From positions 2,108,001-2,172,000 of the forward strand of contig OZ245921.1 in assembly GCA_965229695.1 (NCBI GenBank): a stretch of DNA of 64,000 bases, given 5' to 3'. The notes beneath the pieces are model-generated. The model worked only from the letters and a program-made list of their open reading frames with translations, ran no database searches and had not been told where the DNA came from. Of the stretch, positions 8,586-17,630 are shown piece after piece (position 1 is the stretch's first letter; each line of letters opens with the position of its first letter). This DNA is from JANSYL01 sp965229695 (GTDB taxonomy: Bacteria; Pseudomonadota; Alphaproteobacteria; Rhodobacterales; Rhodobacteraceae). The translations under genes were made by a program, and so were the position numbers.

Positions 8586-9031
8586 TTGAACGGGGCCATG
8601 CCAGCGCGGGCCAGTTCATCGGCGCGTTCGTTTTCGGGGTGTCCGGCATGACCTTTGACCCATTCCCAGGTCACTTGATGGCGCGCGGCGGCCTCATCCA
8701 AGCGACGCCAGAGGTCTTCGTTTTTGACCGGCTTCTTGGTGCTGGTGCGCCAGCCGTTTTTCTTCCAGCTGAAAAGCCAGGAGGTAATGCCGCCTTTGAC
8801 ATAAGCGCTGTCGGTCACAACCGTGATGGTCGACGGGCGGTCCAGTGCCTCAAGCGCTGCAATTGCGGCCTCCAGCTCCATCCGGTTGTTGGTGGTGTCA
8901 GCCTCGCCGCCCTTTAACTCGCGTTCCTTCAGCACGGCGTCGCCGGATTTGGCCTGCATCAGCACGCCCCAGCCGCCTGGGCCGGGATTGCCCGAACAGG
9001 CCCCGTCGGTATAGGCGAACAAATCAGGCAT
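8582..9031 (-). CDS. rnhA: ribonuclease HI
   Basis: The 149-residue protein matches E. coli RNase HI length and begins MPDLFAYTDGACSGNPGPGG, which holds the first catalytic Asp. The remaining acidic residues follow in NNRMELEAAI, VVTDSAYVKGG and the C-terminal NERADELA stretch; VKGHAGHPENE is the conserved active-site His loop. It degrades RNA in RNA-DNA hybrids. It overlaps its upstream methyltransferase by 8 nt and the downstream TRIC gene by 4 nt, so the set is coupled. Confidence 0.95.
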   Translation of the reverse strand: MPDLFAYTDGACSGNPGPGGWGVLMQAKSGDAVLKERELKGGEADTTNNRMELEAAIAALEALDRPSTITVVTDSAYVKGGITSWLFSWKKNGWRTSTKKPVKNEDLWRRLDEAAARHQVTWEWVKGHAGHPENERADELARAGMAPFK

Positions 9032-9611
9032 GGGCGGTCACCAGAATGAAGGGATCAACACTGCCTGACAGGCCCGTGCCTTCACCCGTGATGGTCTCAA
9101 CAGGGGTCAGCCCGGCCTCCGCCAACAGATGGTTCAGCCCATCTTCGGTGACGAAGCTGTAAAATCGCCCAAGCCCATCGCGCTGTTCCCCGTCGCCCAG
9201 TTTCATCCCGATGAAAAAGACGCCGCCAGGCTTTAGGGCGCGGGCCAGGGCCTTGATCAGGCGCGGATGATCGGCGCTGCGGGCGTGCAGCAGGCTAAAG
9301 CTGGCCCAAACCCCGTCATAGTCCGCCACCTCGTCGATTTCATCAAAAGTGCCAAGGCGGGCATCGATGCCGCGCGCCTTGGCGGCCTCCACAAACTCTG
9401 GCGTCGCGTCGATGGCGGTGACCTGGTGACCCGCGGCCTGCATATGCGCCGCGTGAATCCCCGGCCCGCAGCCAACATCCAAAATCGCCGCCTTGTCGGG
9501 TAGACGCGCCAGGAACCCATCAAGCGCCTGTTTTTGCAGGGCGCTTTCGTCCAGACTGGCGTAATAATCCGCCTTTTCGCGGTACACATCCACGGTTTGT
9601 TGGTCGCTCAT
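9024..9611 (-). CDS. class I SAM-dependent methyltransferase
   Basis: This 195-residue protein has the Rossmann SAM-binding motif ILDVGCGPGIHAAHM near residues 44-58, the acidic strand-2 end TAIDATPEF, and the post-motif ARALKPGGVFFIGMK. The substrate is not evident. The ATG at 9611 (MSDQQTVDVYREKADYY) is taken as the start because it overlaps the upstream DUF3429 stop as ATGA; longer in-frame starts run back into that gene. It is translationally linked to rnhA downstream. Confidence 0.85.
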   Translation of the reverse strand: MSDQQTVDVYREKADYYASLDESALQKQALDGFLARLPDKAAILDVGCGPGIHAAHMQAAGHQVTAIDATPEFVEAAKARGIDARLGTFDEIDEVADYDGVWASFSLLHARSADHPRLIKALARALKPGGVFFIGMKLGDGEQRDGLGRFYSFVTEDGLNHLLAEAGLTPVETITGEGTGLSGSVDPFILVTAHA

Positions 9612-10060
9612 GCCACGGCTCCGATGCCTAGGCAGAGGGCGACAACGCCGGTCAGCAACAGGCGCAGGGCCATCCACCAATCCGGTGCCAAACCGCGCCG
9701 CGCGAACAGCGCGTCAAGTACCAGCAGGGCCACAAAGCCAAGCAATAGCATCCAAAGCGCCAGTGGCCGTTCGCCTGTGCCCAGAAAGAACGCCCAAAGC
9801 GCCGGAAGGACGGAACTGACATAGCCAAACGTGGCATCCGCACCTTTCGCCCGCGCCGCGAAGCCCCAAATGACGCCCGACATAAAGGCCAGGATCACGA
9901 CGCCATAGCCTTGCAGCAGGGCCTGCGCGGTGAAGCGCACGCCAAAGGCGGCACCAGAAACCTCAGCCAGCCCAGGCGAAAGGCTGGTTGCGGCTCCCCA
10001 AAGAAAAGGGATTAGGCCAGCAAGGCCCAGGATCAGGGCAGGGGAGGGAATGCGCGTCAT
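9608..10060 (-). CDS. DUF3429 family membrane protein
   Basis: The 150-residue protein has about five hydrophobic helices and begins MTRIPSPALILGLAGLIPF, the typical DUF3429 opening (proline-alanine-leucine-glycine helix). The function is unknown. The ATG at 10060 is preferred over an upstream start that adds 12 proline-rich residues. It overlaps the methyltransferase gene by 4 nt. The LysE-type gene ends 42 bp upstream, so a shared transcript is likely. Confidence 0.75.
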   Translation of the reverse strand: MTRIPSPALILGLAGLIPFLWGAATSLSPGLAEVSGAAFGVRFTAQALLQGYGVVILAFMSGVIWGFAARAKGADATFGYVSSVLPALWAFFLGTGERPLALWMLLLGFVALLVLDALFARRGLAPDWWMALRLLLTGVVALCLGIGAVA

Positions 10061-10102
10061 GGCCCCGGTTCTGCCGTCCGGCGGCGGCGCTGGCAAGGGC
10101 GC

Positions 10103-10726
10103 TTAGGCCCGTTCAAAGGCCAGACGGCCCGCCAGAAGCGCAAAGGCCCCGGCAAAGCAGCGGTTGAGCCACCGCATCACCCGCGCGCTGCCCAAAAGCC
10201 AATCGCGCGCCGTCGCGGCAAACAGCCCGTAAAGGATGAAAACCGCAAAGGTCATCAGCATGAAGACCGCACCCAGCGCCACCATCTCAACCGTCGCCGT
10301 CTCAGGGCGCCCGGTCAGGAAGGGCGGCAGAAGGGCCAGGAAAAACAGCGACAGCTTGGGGTTGAGGATATTGATCAAGGCCCCGCGCTTGGCGATGCGT
10401 GGCAGGTGCGGGTCGGTCTGGTTCGGGGTGACAGATAGCGCGCCGCCTTCTTTCAAGCTTTGCCAGGCGAGGTAGAGCAAATAGGCCACGCCCGCGAATT
10501 TCACGATCTGAAACAGCAGCGCCGAGCTATGCAGAACCGCCGCCAGGCCCAGGGTTGCGGCGGCCAAGTGCGGCACGATCCCCAAGGTGCAGCCAAAGGC
10601 GGCCGCCATCGCCGCGCGGCGGCCTTGGCCCAAGCCGATGGCCAGTGTGTAGATCACACCGGTGCCAGGGGCGATCACGACAACAAAAGCGGTGATCAAA
10701 AATTGTGGGGTCAGGATGGATAGCAC
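10103..10726 (-). CDS. LysE/RhtB-family amino-acid exporter
   Basis: The 207-residue protein has six predicted membrane helices and the family N-terminal signature APGTGVIYTLAIGLGQGRR followed by GCTLGIVPH, and a central FKFAGVAYLLYLAWQ-like segment. It is expected to export an amino acid or homoserine-type compound across the inner membrane; the substrate cannot be read. The start is a GTG preceded by AGGAAAGG at suitable distance on the minus strand. Confidence 0.86.
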   Translation of the reverse strand: MLSILTPQFLITAFVVVIAPGTGVIYTLAIGLGQGRRAAMAAAFGCTLGIVPHLAAATLGLAAVLHSSALLFQIVKFAGVAYLLYLAWQSLKEGGALSVTPNQTDPHLPRIAKRGALINILNPKLSLFFLALLPPFLTGRPETATVEMVALGAVFMLMTFAVFILYGLFAATARDWLLGSARVMRWLNRCFAGAFALLAGRLAFERA

Positions 10727-10770
10727 GGGACGGACCTTTCCTAAGATCGCCTGGGCCTTTGGGTTCGGCC

Positions 10771-11220
10771 CTAGCGAAGCGACACAAGCAGGGCGGCGAT
10801 GCGTTTGGCACGGGTCTCCACACGCTTTGCCGACTCGATGGTATGCAGGAACCCACGCTTCTTGCCCGGCGTCAACGCCTCCCAGGCTTCAAGGCATTCG
10901 CCCGAGCGCAGGGCGTTCATGACGTCGGTGGGCGTTTCCACCAGATCGGAGGAAACTGGGCGCAGCCTGGCTTGCAAAACCTCGCCCGGTTGGGCCCCAA
11001 TCCGATCCAAAAGCGATTTGCCCGCCCAAAGAAAGGCATCTTCGATCACAGGCGCGCGCGTGATGGCAAGGTTAACGGGATGCTCCGCCAGCTCTCCCTC
11101 GACGCGTTTGGTGTCGCCCAGGGCGGTCATGATGTCTGGCGCGAGGCGGATGATGGTGTAGGTGGCTTTGCCCCAGTGCATTGGTTCGACCACTGCGTCG
11201 AAAGACACGTAGTCGCTCAT
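10771..11220 (-). CDS. YdeI/OmpD-associated family protein (DUF1905-like N-terminus)
   Basis: The 149-residue protein has an N-terminal small beta domain (about residues 5-95) like DUF1905 and the C-terminal YdeI signature WEALTPGKKRGFLHTIESA followed by KRVETRAKRI. Such proteins are cytosolic and of uncertain role; some are linked to resistance to cationic peptides. Its ATG overlaps the ispH stop (ATGA), so it is translated with ispH. Confidence 0.8.
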   Translation of the reverse strand: MSDYVSFDAVVEPMHWGKATYTIIRLAPDIMTALGDTKRVEGELAEHPVNLAITRAPVIEDAFLWAGKSLLDRIGAQPGEVLQARLRPVSSDLVETPTDVMNALRSGECLEAWEALTPGKKRGFLHTIESAKRVETRAKRIAALLVSLR

Positions 11221-12173
11221 GCGGGAATGCGTAGGATGCGGGGCACCTTGAACTCGACATTCTCGACCGCGGTTTCCACGATTTCGACCGTGACATCGTA
11301 TTTTTCGCGGAAAGCATCGATCACTTCGTTGATCAGAACTTCGGGGGCCGATGCCCCGGCGGTGATCCCAAGGCTGCGGATGCCTTCAAGCGCTCGCCAA
11401 TCAATGTCCGTGGCGCGCTGTACCAATTGCGCATAATCGCAGCCCGCGCGCGCGCCGACCTCGACCAAGCGTTTCGAGTTTGATGAATTTGGCGCGCCGA
11501 CCACCAGCATGGCATCGGCCAAAGGGGCCATGGCCTTGACCGCCTCCTGCCGATTGGTGGTTGCGTAGCAGATGTCTTCCTTGTGCGGCCCAACAATCGC
11601 GGGAAACCGGGCTTGCAGGGCCGCCACAATATCGGCGGTGTCGTCCACCGAAAGCGTGGTTTGGGTGACGAAGGCCAGACGTTCCGGGTCGCGCACGGCG
11701 ACGGTGGCGACATCCTCGACCGTTTCGACCAGCAGCACCTCCCCCTTGGGCAGTTGGCCCATGGTGCCGATGGTTTCGGGGTGCCCATCATGGCCGATCA
11801 TGATCATTTGCAGCCCGTTTTCATGGTGGCGCATGGCTTCGATATGCACCTTCGACACCAGCGGGCAGGTCGCGTCGACAAAGATCATCTCGCGCGCCTG
11901 GGCGGCGGCGGGCACCGATTTCGGCACGCCATGGGCGGAAAAGATCACCGGGCGGTCATCGGGGCATTCGTCCAACTCTTCCACAAAAACCGCGCCTTTG
12001 TTGCGCAGATCGTCGACCACAAATTTGTTATGCACAATCTCGTGCCGCACATAGACCGGCGCGCCCCATTTTTCCAAAGCCAGTTCGACGATCTTAATGG
12101 CGCGGTCCACGCCGGCGCAGAAGCCGCGCGGGGCGGCCAGATACACCGTCAATGGGGGAAGGTCAGGTTTCAT
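11217..12173 (-). CDS. ispH: 4-hydroxy-3-methylbut-2-enyl diphosphate reductase
   Basis: The 318-residue protein is IspH/LytB, the last enzyme of the MEP isoprenoid pathway. It binds an iron-sulfur cluster; the ligand cysteines are visible in PRGFCAGV, DATCPLVSK and DICYATTNR. Other family motifs are HEIVHN, FSAHG, GHDGHPE, TQTTLSVDDT, NSSNSKRL and GITAGASAPE. The ATG at 12173 is chosen over an in-frame TTG three codons upstream. The YdeI-like gene overlaps its stop by 4 nt. Confidence 0.96.
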   Translation of the reverse strand: MKPDLPPLTVYLAAPRGFCAGVDRAIKIVELALEKWGAPVYVRHEIVHNKFVVDDLRNKGAVFVEELDECPDDRPVIFSAHGVPKSVPAAAQAREMIFVDATCPLVSKVHIEAMRHHENGLQMIMIGHDGHPETIGTMGQLPKGEVLLVETVEDVATVAVRDPERLAFVTQTTLSVDDTADIVAALQARFPAIVGPHKEDICYATTNRQEAVKAMAPLADAMLVVGAPNSSNSKRLVEVGARAGCDYAQLVQRATDIDWRALEGIRSLGITAGASAPEVLINEVIDAFREKYDVTVEIVETAVENVEFKVPRILRIPA

Positions 12174-12275
12174 ATGCAGCAAGGCCCTTGGTTTTGCCGA
12201 AACCTAGGGGGCGGGCCCTCAAGCGTCCAGTGACAGCCACAAGATCACGGGCCAGAACCCCCGAAAAGTGCCGGG

Positions 12276-12854
12276 TCAGGCGGGCGGCATATCGTCATCA
12301 TGGCCGTAATCATCGGCGCGCGGTTCGCGCGGTGGGCGGCCGATCACCTGCTTCAGCTCGTCCAATTCGATGAAATTATCGGCCTGACGGCGCAGATCGT
12401 CGGCAATCATCTGCGGTTGACTGCGAATCGTTGAGACCACCGAGACCCGCACACCCTTGCGCTGAAGCGCCTCGACCAAGGGCCGAAAATCGCCATCGCC
12501 CGAGAAGATCACGATGTGATCGACATGATCGGCAATCTCCATCGCATCGACGGCCAATTCGATATCCATATTGCCTTTGACCTTGCGTCGGCCCTGGCTA
12601 TCGACGAACTCCTTGGCGGGTTTTGTCACCATGGTGAAGCCGTTGTAGTTCAGCCAGTCGACCAAGGGCCGGATCGGAGAATAGTCATCGTTTTCAAGGA
12701 GTGCGGTGTAATAAAACGCGCGCAGCAGCTTGCCGCGCTGCATGAATTCTTGCCGCAAAAGCTTATAGTCGATGTCAAAGGCGAGCGCCTTGGCCGCTGC
12801 GTAGAGGTTCGAGCCGTCAATAAACAGTGCCAGCTTCTCGTCCCGATAAAACAT
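12276..12854 (-). CDS. NYN-domain (LabA/DUF88-like) ribonuclease
   Basis: The 192-residue protein is a PIN-like NYN nuclease. Acidic metal-binding residues lie in LALFIDGSNLY near residue 11, NMDIELAVDAM near 98, and FSGDGDFRPLV near 120. The family cuts structured RNA. The open frame continues far upstream, but the ATG at 12854 gives the normal N-terminus (MFYRDEKLALFIDG) and leaves a 93 bp divergent spacer to folK. The tail is rich in Asp/Pro. Confidence 0.87.
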   Translation of the reverse strand: MFYRDEKLALFIDGSNLYAAAKALAFDIDYKLLRQEFMQRGKLLRAFYYTALLENDDYSPIRPLVDWLNYNGFTMVTKPAKEFVDSQGRRKVKGNMDIELAVDAMEIADHVDHIVIFSGDGDFRPLVEALQRKGVRVSVVSTIRSQPQMIADDLRRQADNFIELDELKQVIGRPPREPRADDYGHDDDMPPA

Positions 12855-12947
12855 CGCAAGTATCCCGTGAGTCCTGTGGCGCTCAGCGTCTTGTCTGGTA
12901 GGGAATGACCCCGCCGTCGCACTGGGCGCGAATTGAGGGGAAAATAT

Positions 12948-13601
12948 GTGAAAGAAGTTTGGGCGCAAGAACCTTCGACTGAAATTGTTACAACCCAAGC
13001 GTTGATCGCCTTTGGGGCAAACCTGCCTGCGGGCGATGTGCCGCCGATGGAAACGGTGCCGTCGGCGATGGACCGCTTGGCCGCCCATATCGATGGCCCC
13101 ACGGCGCGTAGTCGGCTTTTTCAGACACCGGCTTTCCCGCCGGGTGCGGGGCCTGACTTTGTGAATGCGGCGATGCGTGTGTCTTGGTCCGGCCCGGCAA
13201 AAACACTTTTGTCGCTGCTGCATGAGATCGAGCGCGGCTTTGGCCGCACGCGCGCCAGCCGGTGGGAGGCGCGGATGATGGACCTGGACCTGATCGCCTT
13301 TGGGTCCGAGATCGCCCCTGATGCGGAAACGCAAAGGGCGTGGGCCGAGCTGCCCACCGAGGTTGCCGCGAAAGAGGTGCCCGAGGGGTTGATCCTGCCC
13401 CATCCGCGCCTGGCCGAGCGGTCGTTTGTGCTGATGCCCTTGGCCGATGTCGCCCCCGATTGGTGCCATCCGATCACAGGGCAGACGGTGGCAGAGATGT
13501 TGGCGGCCCGGCCCTTGGCTGAACGGCAAGAGATCACGCCAATTTCAAACGGCGATCCAAGCGCTCGCCCCTTGTCAAGCGCAGCGGCGAAGGATACATG
13601 A
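12948..13601 (+). CDS. folK: 2-amino-4-hydroxy-6-hydroxymethyldihydropteridine diphosphokinase
   Basis: The protein of about 217 residues transfers pyrophosphate from ATP to 6-hydroxymethyl-dihydropterin in folate synthesis. ALIAFGANLPAG is the opening HPPK strand, RLFQTPAFPPGAGPDFVNA the substrate loop, and RWEARMMDLDLIAFG carries the Mg-binding Asp pair; LPHPRLAERSFVLMPL completes the set. GTG 12948 is chosen because GAGGGG at 12935-12940 lies 8 bp before it. The C-terminal tail is longer than in most HPPK proteins. rpoZ follows 45 bp downstream. Confidence 0.92.
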   Translation: MKEVWAQEPSTEIVTTQALIAFGANLPAGDVPPMETVPSAMDRLAAHIDGPTARSRLFQTPAFPPGAGPDFVNAAMRVSWSGPAKTLLSLLHEIERGFGRTRASRWEARMMDLDLIAFGSEIAPDAETQRAWAELPTEVAAKEVPEGLILPHPRLAERSFVLMPLADVAPDWCHPITGQTVAEMLAARPLAERQEITPISNGDPSARPLSSAAAKDT

Positions 13602-13646
13602 GCGCTTTACGCCCACCCCCATTGTCTGATTGTGGAGTAGCCCTCT

Positions 13647-14000
13647 ATGGCCCGCGTCACCGTTGAAGATTGCGTCGATAAGGTTCCGAACCGTTTTGAA
13701 CTGGTCATGCTGGCCAGCCATCGCGCTCGGGAAATCTCGGCAGGTTCCGCCCTGACCATCGACCGCGACAACGACAAGAACCCTGTGGTTGCCCTGCGCG
13801 AGATCGCCGAGGAAACCCAAGGGGCCGAAGATCTGCGTGAGCGTCTGATCGAAAGCAACCAGACCCAGATCGAGGTGGACGAACCCGAAGAAGACGCCAT
13901 GGCGCTTTTGCAGGGTGTGGAAAATGACCGCCCCGCTCAGGATGAGATGAGCGAAGAACAGATGTTGCGCGCGCTGATGGAAGCGCAAGGACAGAAGTAA
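13647..14000 (+). CDS. rpoZ: RNA polymerase omega subunit
   Basis: The 117-residue protein starts MARVTVEDCVDKVPNRFELV and continues with LASHRAREISAGS, the conserved omega core that clasps the beta-prime C-terminus. The extended acidic tail after residue 75 is typical of alphaproteobacterial omega. It lies directly before the Rel/Spo gene (9 bp gap), the conserved rpoZ-spoT order seen widely in proteobacteria and functionally meaningful because omega forms part of a ppGpp site. Confidence 0.95.
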   Translation: MARVTVEDCVDKVPNRFELVMLASHRAREISAGSALTIDRDNDKNPVVALREIAEETQGAEDLRERLIESNQTQIEVDEPEEDAMALLQGVENDRPAQDEMSEEQMLRALMEAQGQK

Positions 14001-14009
14001 GGGTAACGT

Positions 14010-16166
14010 TTGCAGCTAGAAGCAGAGCGCATCACAGCCGAGACGATCGACGTCGAAGACCTGCTGAGCCTGGTTCGCAACTACAATCCAAAAACTGACG
14101 AAGCGATGCTGCGCGGGGCTTATGCCTATGCGCAGCAGATGCACGAGGGTCAAAGCCGCCATTCGGGTGAGCCTTATTTCACCCATCCCGTGGCTGTGGC
14201 CGCGATTCTGACCGAACAGCGTTTGGACGATGCCACCATCGCCACCGCGCTGCTGCACGACACCATCGAAGACACCAAAGGCACGTATCAAGAGATCTCG
14301 GACCTGTTTGGCCGGGATGTCGCCGAGCTGGTCGATGGTGTGACCAAGTTGACCAATCTGGAACTGTCGAACCGCGAATCGAAGCAGGCCGAAAACTTTC
14401 GCAAGCTTCTGATGGCGATGTCGAAAGACCTGCGGGTGATCCTGGTCAAGCTCGCCGACCGGCTGCACAACATGCGCACGATCCGGCATATGAACCCGGA
14501 TAAGCAGCAGAAAAAGGCCCAGGAAACCATGGATATCTATGCGCCTTTGGCCGGGCGCATGGGCATGCAATGGATGCGGGATGAGCTAGAGGATTTGGCC
14601 TTTCGGGTGCTCAGCCCCGAGGAACGCTCCTCGATCATTCGCCGTTTTATCACGCTGCAAAAAGAAACCGGCGAGGTGATCCCGCGCATCACCGACGACA
14701 TCGAAGCGGTCCTGGAAAAACACGGCATCGAGGCCGATGTGTTTGGCCGCGCGAAAAAGCCGTTCTCGATCTGGCGCAAGATGAAGGAAAAGCAGCTGGC
14801 CTTTTCGCGGCTATCTGACATCTACGGCTTCCGCGTTCTGACCGAGAGCGAGGATGATTGCTACCGCGTTCTGGGCGCGGTGCATCAGCGTTGGCGCTCG
14901 GTCCCGGGTCGGTTCAAGGATTACATCAGCCAGCCGAAATCGAATGGCTATCGCTCGATCCATACCACCGTGTCCGGGCGCGACGGCAAAACGGTTGAGA
15001 TTCAAATCCGCACCCGCCAGATGCACGAAGTTGCCGAATCCGGCGTGGCCGCGCATTGGTCTTATCGCGATGGGGTGCGGGCGCAGAACCCCTTTGCCGT
15101 CGATCCGGCGGAATGGTTGGAAACCCTGACCGAACGGTTCCGCAACGCCGATGACCATGATGAGTTTCTCGAGCATGTGAAGCTCGAGATGTATTCCGAT
15201 CAGGTGTTTTGCTTCACGCCCAAAGGCGATGTGGTGAAACTGCCCAAAGGGGCCACGCCGATTGATTTCGCCTATTCGATCCACACGCGCATTGGGCATT
15301 CCTGCGTCGGTGCCAAGGTTGATGGCATTCGCGTGCCGCTCTGGACACGGCTGAAGAACGGGCAATCGGTCACCATTCTGACGGCTGAGGGGCAGACCCC
15401 GCAATCCACCTGGATCGACATTGCCGTCACGGGTCGGGCCAAGGCCGCCATCCGCCGATCCCTGCGCGAAGAAGACCGCGAACGTTATATCAAGCTGGGC
15501 CGCGAACTGGCGCGGGTGGCGTTCGAGCAGGTGGGCAAGAAAGCCACCGACAAAGCGCTGACCACCGCCGCCAAGGCGCTGAACCTCGCCTCAAGCGATG
15601 AGGTTTTGGCCCGCATCGGCAGCGCCGAGATGTCGGCCCGCCGCGTGGTGGAGGAGCTTTACCCCGAACTTGTCGATCAGGATGACAGCGCTGAGATCGG
15701 CGAGTTGCGCGCCGTCATTGGCCTGCCGCCGGGTGCGCAGACCAAGCGTGCGCAATGCTGTCAGGCGGTGCCGGGCGAACGCATCGTGGGCATCGCCTAT
15801 CCCGGCAAAGGCCCGATTGTGCACGCGATCGATTGCCCCGCCTTGGCCGATTTTGATGCGCGCCCCGAACGCTGGATCGATCTGCATTGGACCGAAGGGC
15901 GCCACGCACCCGTTCACAACGTCACCATCGATGTGACAATTTCGAATGAAAACGGGGTGCTGGGGCGAATCTGCACATTGATCGGTGAGCAGAAGGCCAA
16001 TATTTCGGATTTGCATTTCGTCGATCGCAAGCCAGATTATTTTCGGCTGTTGATCGATGTGGATGTCCGCAACGCTGAACATCTTCATGCCGTGATGATG
16101 GCGGTCGAGGCGGATAGCGATGTGGCCAATCTGGAGCGGTCTAGCAACCTAGACCGCCGACCTTAG
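14010..16166 (+). CDS. spoT: bifunctional (p)ppGpp synthetase/hydrolase (Rel/SpoT type)
   Basis: The protein has 718 residues. The N-terminal HD hydrolase contains H59 and the HDTIED motif (H83, D84). The synthetase domain follows (GRAKKPFSIWRKM, SDIYGFRV, KSNGYRSIHTT and VEIQIRT), then a TGS domain (VFCFTPKGDVVKLPKGA) and a C-terminal ACT domain. The R-x-K motif in the synthetase is the bifunctional class spelling. The start is TTG at 14010 with GGG 9 bp upstream; the next ATG would cut into the HD domain. It sets the stringent response and sits behind rpoZ. A perfect 9 bp hairpin covers its last codons. Confidence 0.95.
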   Translation: MQLEAERITAETIDVEDLLSLVRNYNPKTDEAMLRGAYAYAQQMHEGQSRHSGEPYFTHPVAVAAILTEQRLDDATIATALLHDTIEDTKGTYQEISDLFGRDVAELVDGVTKLTNLELSNRESKQAENFRKLLMAMSKDLRVILVKLADRLHNMRTIRHMNPDKQQKKAQETMDIYAPLAGRMGMQWMRDELEDLAFRVLSPEERSSIIRRFITLQKETGEVIPRITDDIEAVLEKHGIEADVFGRAKKPFSIWRKMKEKQLAFSRLSDIYGFRVLTESEDDCYRVLGAVHQRWRSVPGRFKDYISQPKSNGYRSIHTTVSGRDGKTVEIQIRTRQMHEVAESGVAAHWSYRDGVRAQNPFAVDPAEWLETLTERFRNADDHDEFLEHVKLEMYSDQVFCFTPKGDVVKLPKGATPIDFAYSIHTRIGHSCVGAKVDGIRVPLWTRLKNGQSVTILTAEGQTPQSTWIDIAVTGRAKAAIRRSLREEDRERYIKLGRELARVAFEQVGKKATDKALTTAAKALNLASSDEVLARIGSAEMSARRVVEELYPELVDQDDSAEIGELRAVIGLPPGAQTKRAQCCQAVPGERIVGIAYPGKGPIVHAIDCPALADFDARPERWIDLHWTEGRHAPVHNVTIDVTISNENGVLGRICTLIGEQKANISDLHFVDRKPDYFRLLIDVDVRNAEHLHAVMMAVEADSDVANLERSSNLDRRP
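16136..16157. repeat. perfect 9 bp inverted repeat at the 3' end of spoT
   Basis: The arms GCGGTCTAG (16136-16144) and CTAGACCGC (16149-16157) are exact complements around a 4 nt CAAC loop and sit 7 bp before the end of the Rel/Spo gene. There is no T-run after either arm, so it is not a classical intrinsic terminator. It could stabilise the mRNA 3' end or be incidental. Confidence 0.5.
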
Positions 16167-16238
16167 GGGCGCATATCGCATAGGATCGGACGGCTTCGGA
16201 CCTGATGGGGGCTCTGGGGCGAAGAGGAAAGGCGGACC

Positions 16239-16874
16239 GTGGTCTTCAAACGCCGAGACCAAAGGCCGTGGCTGCGTGTGGTGGCCGAGGCCATCTGGCC
16301 CCGTGGCGGTTGGCTACGGGCGGCGCAGTATATCCAACATCGTATGCGCCGCTTGCCCGGCACGCCCGAACAAATCGCGCGCGGTGTTTTTGCCGGGGCC
16401 TTCACGATCTTCACCCCGTTTTTCGGGCTGCATTTTGTGGTGGCTGCCATTTTGGCCAAAGTCATGCGCGGCTCGATCCTCGCGGCTTTGCTGTCGACCT
16501 TTTTGGGCAACCCGCTGACCTATGTGCCGATTGCCTATATCTCGCTGCAGTTGGGCCATTTCATGCTGGGCACCTCGATGCGGGGCCCATTGGACGATTC
16601 CCTGTTTCATAAGTTTTCAGGCGCAGCAGGCGATCTTTGGCACAACTTCATCGCCATTTTCACGCCCGAGCGCGCCCATTGGGGGGAGTTACACAGGTTT
16701 TACGATGACGTGTTTTTCCCCTGGCTAGTGGGCGGATTGATCCCAGGCGTCATCTGTGGTGCGGTCTGCTACTACCTCAGTGTGCCGCTGATCCGCGCCT
16801 ATCAAAAGCGCAAGGCGGCGCGGCTGCGGAAGAAAATGGAAAAGCTGCGCAACCAGGCAAGCGCGGCGGAGTAA
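16239..16874 (+). CDS. DUF2062 family membrane protein
   Basis: The 211-residue protein matches DUF2062: the diagnostic segment TPEQIARGVFAGAFTIFTPF is near residues 42-61, followed by hydrophobic helices (FFGLHFVVAAILAKV, then the GNPLTYVPIAY turn) and a basic C-terminal tail of lysines and arginines. The function is unknown. The start is GTG 16239 behind an AGAGGAAAGG-type ribosome site. It lies between spoT and pdxJ, with pdxJ 12 bp downstream, so co-transcription is likely. Confidence 0.82.
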   Translation: MVFKRRDQRPWLRVVAEAIWPRGGWLRAAQYIQHRMRRLPGTPEQIARGVFAGAFTIFTPFFGLHFVVAAILAKVMRGSILAALLSTFLGNPLTYVPIAYISLQLGHFMLGTSMRGPLDDSLFHKFSGAAGDLWHNFIAIFTPERAHWGELHRFYDDVFFPWLVGGLIPGVICGAVCYYLSVPLIRAYQKRKAARLRKKMEKLRNQASAAE

Positions 16875-16886
16875 GGGACAAAAGCG

Positions 16887-17630
16887 ATGGCTCAGGATTT
16901 GCGGCTGGGGGTCAATATCGACCATGTTGCAACCTTGCGGAACGCGCGCGGCGGCGCGCTGCCCGATCCGGTGCGCGCGGCCGTGACCGCGCAAGAGGCC
17001 GGTGCCGACGGCATCACCGCCCATCTGCGTGAAGATCGCCGCCATATCCGCGACGCCGACATCGCCGCGATTATGGAGGCGATTTCCATCCCGCTGAACT
17101 TTGAGATGGCGGCCACTGACGAAATGCAGGGCATCGCGCTGGGCCATCTGCCCCATGCCGCCTGCATCGTGCCCGAACGGCGCGAGGAACGCACCACCGA
17201 AGGCGGGCTTGAGGTCGCGGCGGATCAAAACAAGCTAAGCTATTTTATCGGGCCGCTTTCGGATGCGGGCATTCGCGTGTCGCTGTTTATCGCTGCGGAT
17301 ACCGCGCAAATCGCGGCCGCGGCCCGTATTGGCGCGCCGGTGATCGAGCTGCATACCGGGGCCTATTGCGATTTCCATGCCGAGGGCGATTTTGCCGCCC
17401 GCGACGCGGAACTCGCGCGGCTGATCGATGGCGCCAAGCAGGGTGCTGATCTGGGGCTTGAGGTGCATATGGGCCACGGGCTGACCTATGACACCGTGGG
17501 CCCCATTGCCGCGATGCCCGAGGTGGCCGAGTTGAATATCGGTCATTTCCTGATGGGGGAGGCGCTGTTTATCAGTTTGCCTGCGGCCATCGCCGAAATG
17601 CGCCGCTGCATGGTCGCCGCGCGCGCTTAA
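16887..17630 (+). CDS. pdxJ: pyridoxine 5'-phosphate synthase
   Basis: The 247-residue TIM-barrel protein starts with LGVNIDHVATLRNARGG and has GITAHLREDRRHI, NFEMAATDEM, ELHTGAY and GHGLTYDTV, all standard PdxJ motifs. It condenses 1-deoxyxylulose 5-phosphate with 3-amino-2-oxopropyl phosphate to make vitamin B6. In many proteobacteria acpS follows directly; here a LysR regulator and a small ORF intervene before acpS at 18948. Its TAA overlaps the LysR stop on the other strand (TTAA). Confidence 0.96.
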   Translation: MAQDLRLGVNIDHVATLRNARGGALPDPVRAAVTAQEAGADGITAHLREDRRHIRDADIAAIMEAISIPLNFEMAATDEMQGIALGHLPHAACIVPERREERTTEGGLEVAADQNKLSYFIGPLSDAGIRVSLFIAADTAQIAAAARIGAPVIELHTGAYCDFHAEGDFAARDAELARLIDGAKQGADLGLEVHMGHGLTYDTVGPIAAMPEVAELNIGHFLMGEALFISLPAAIAEMRRCMVAARA

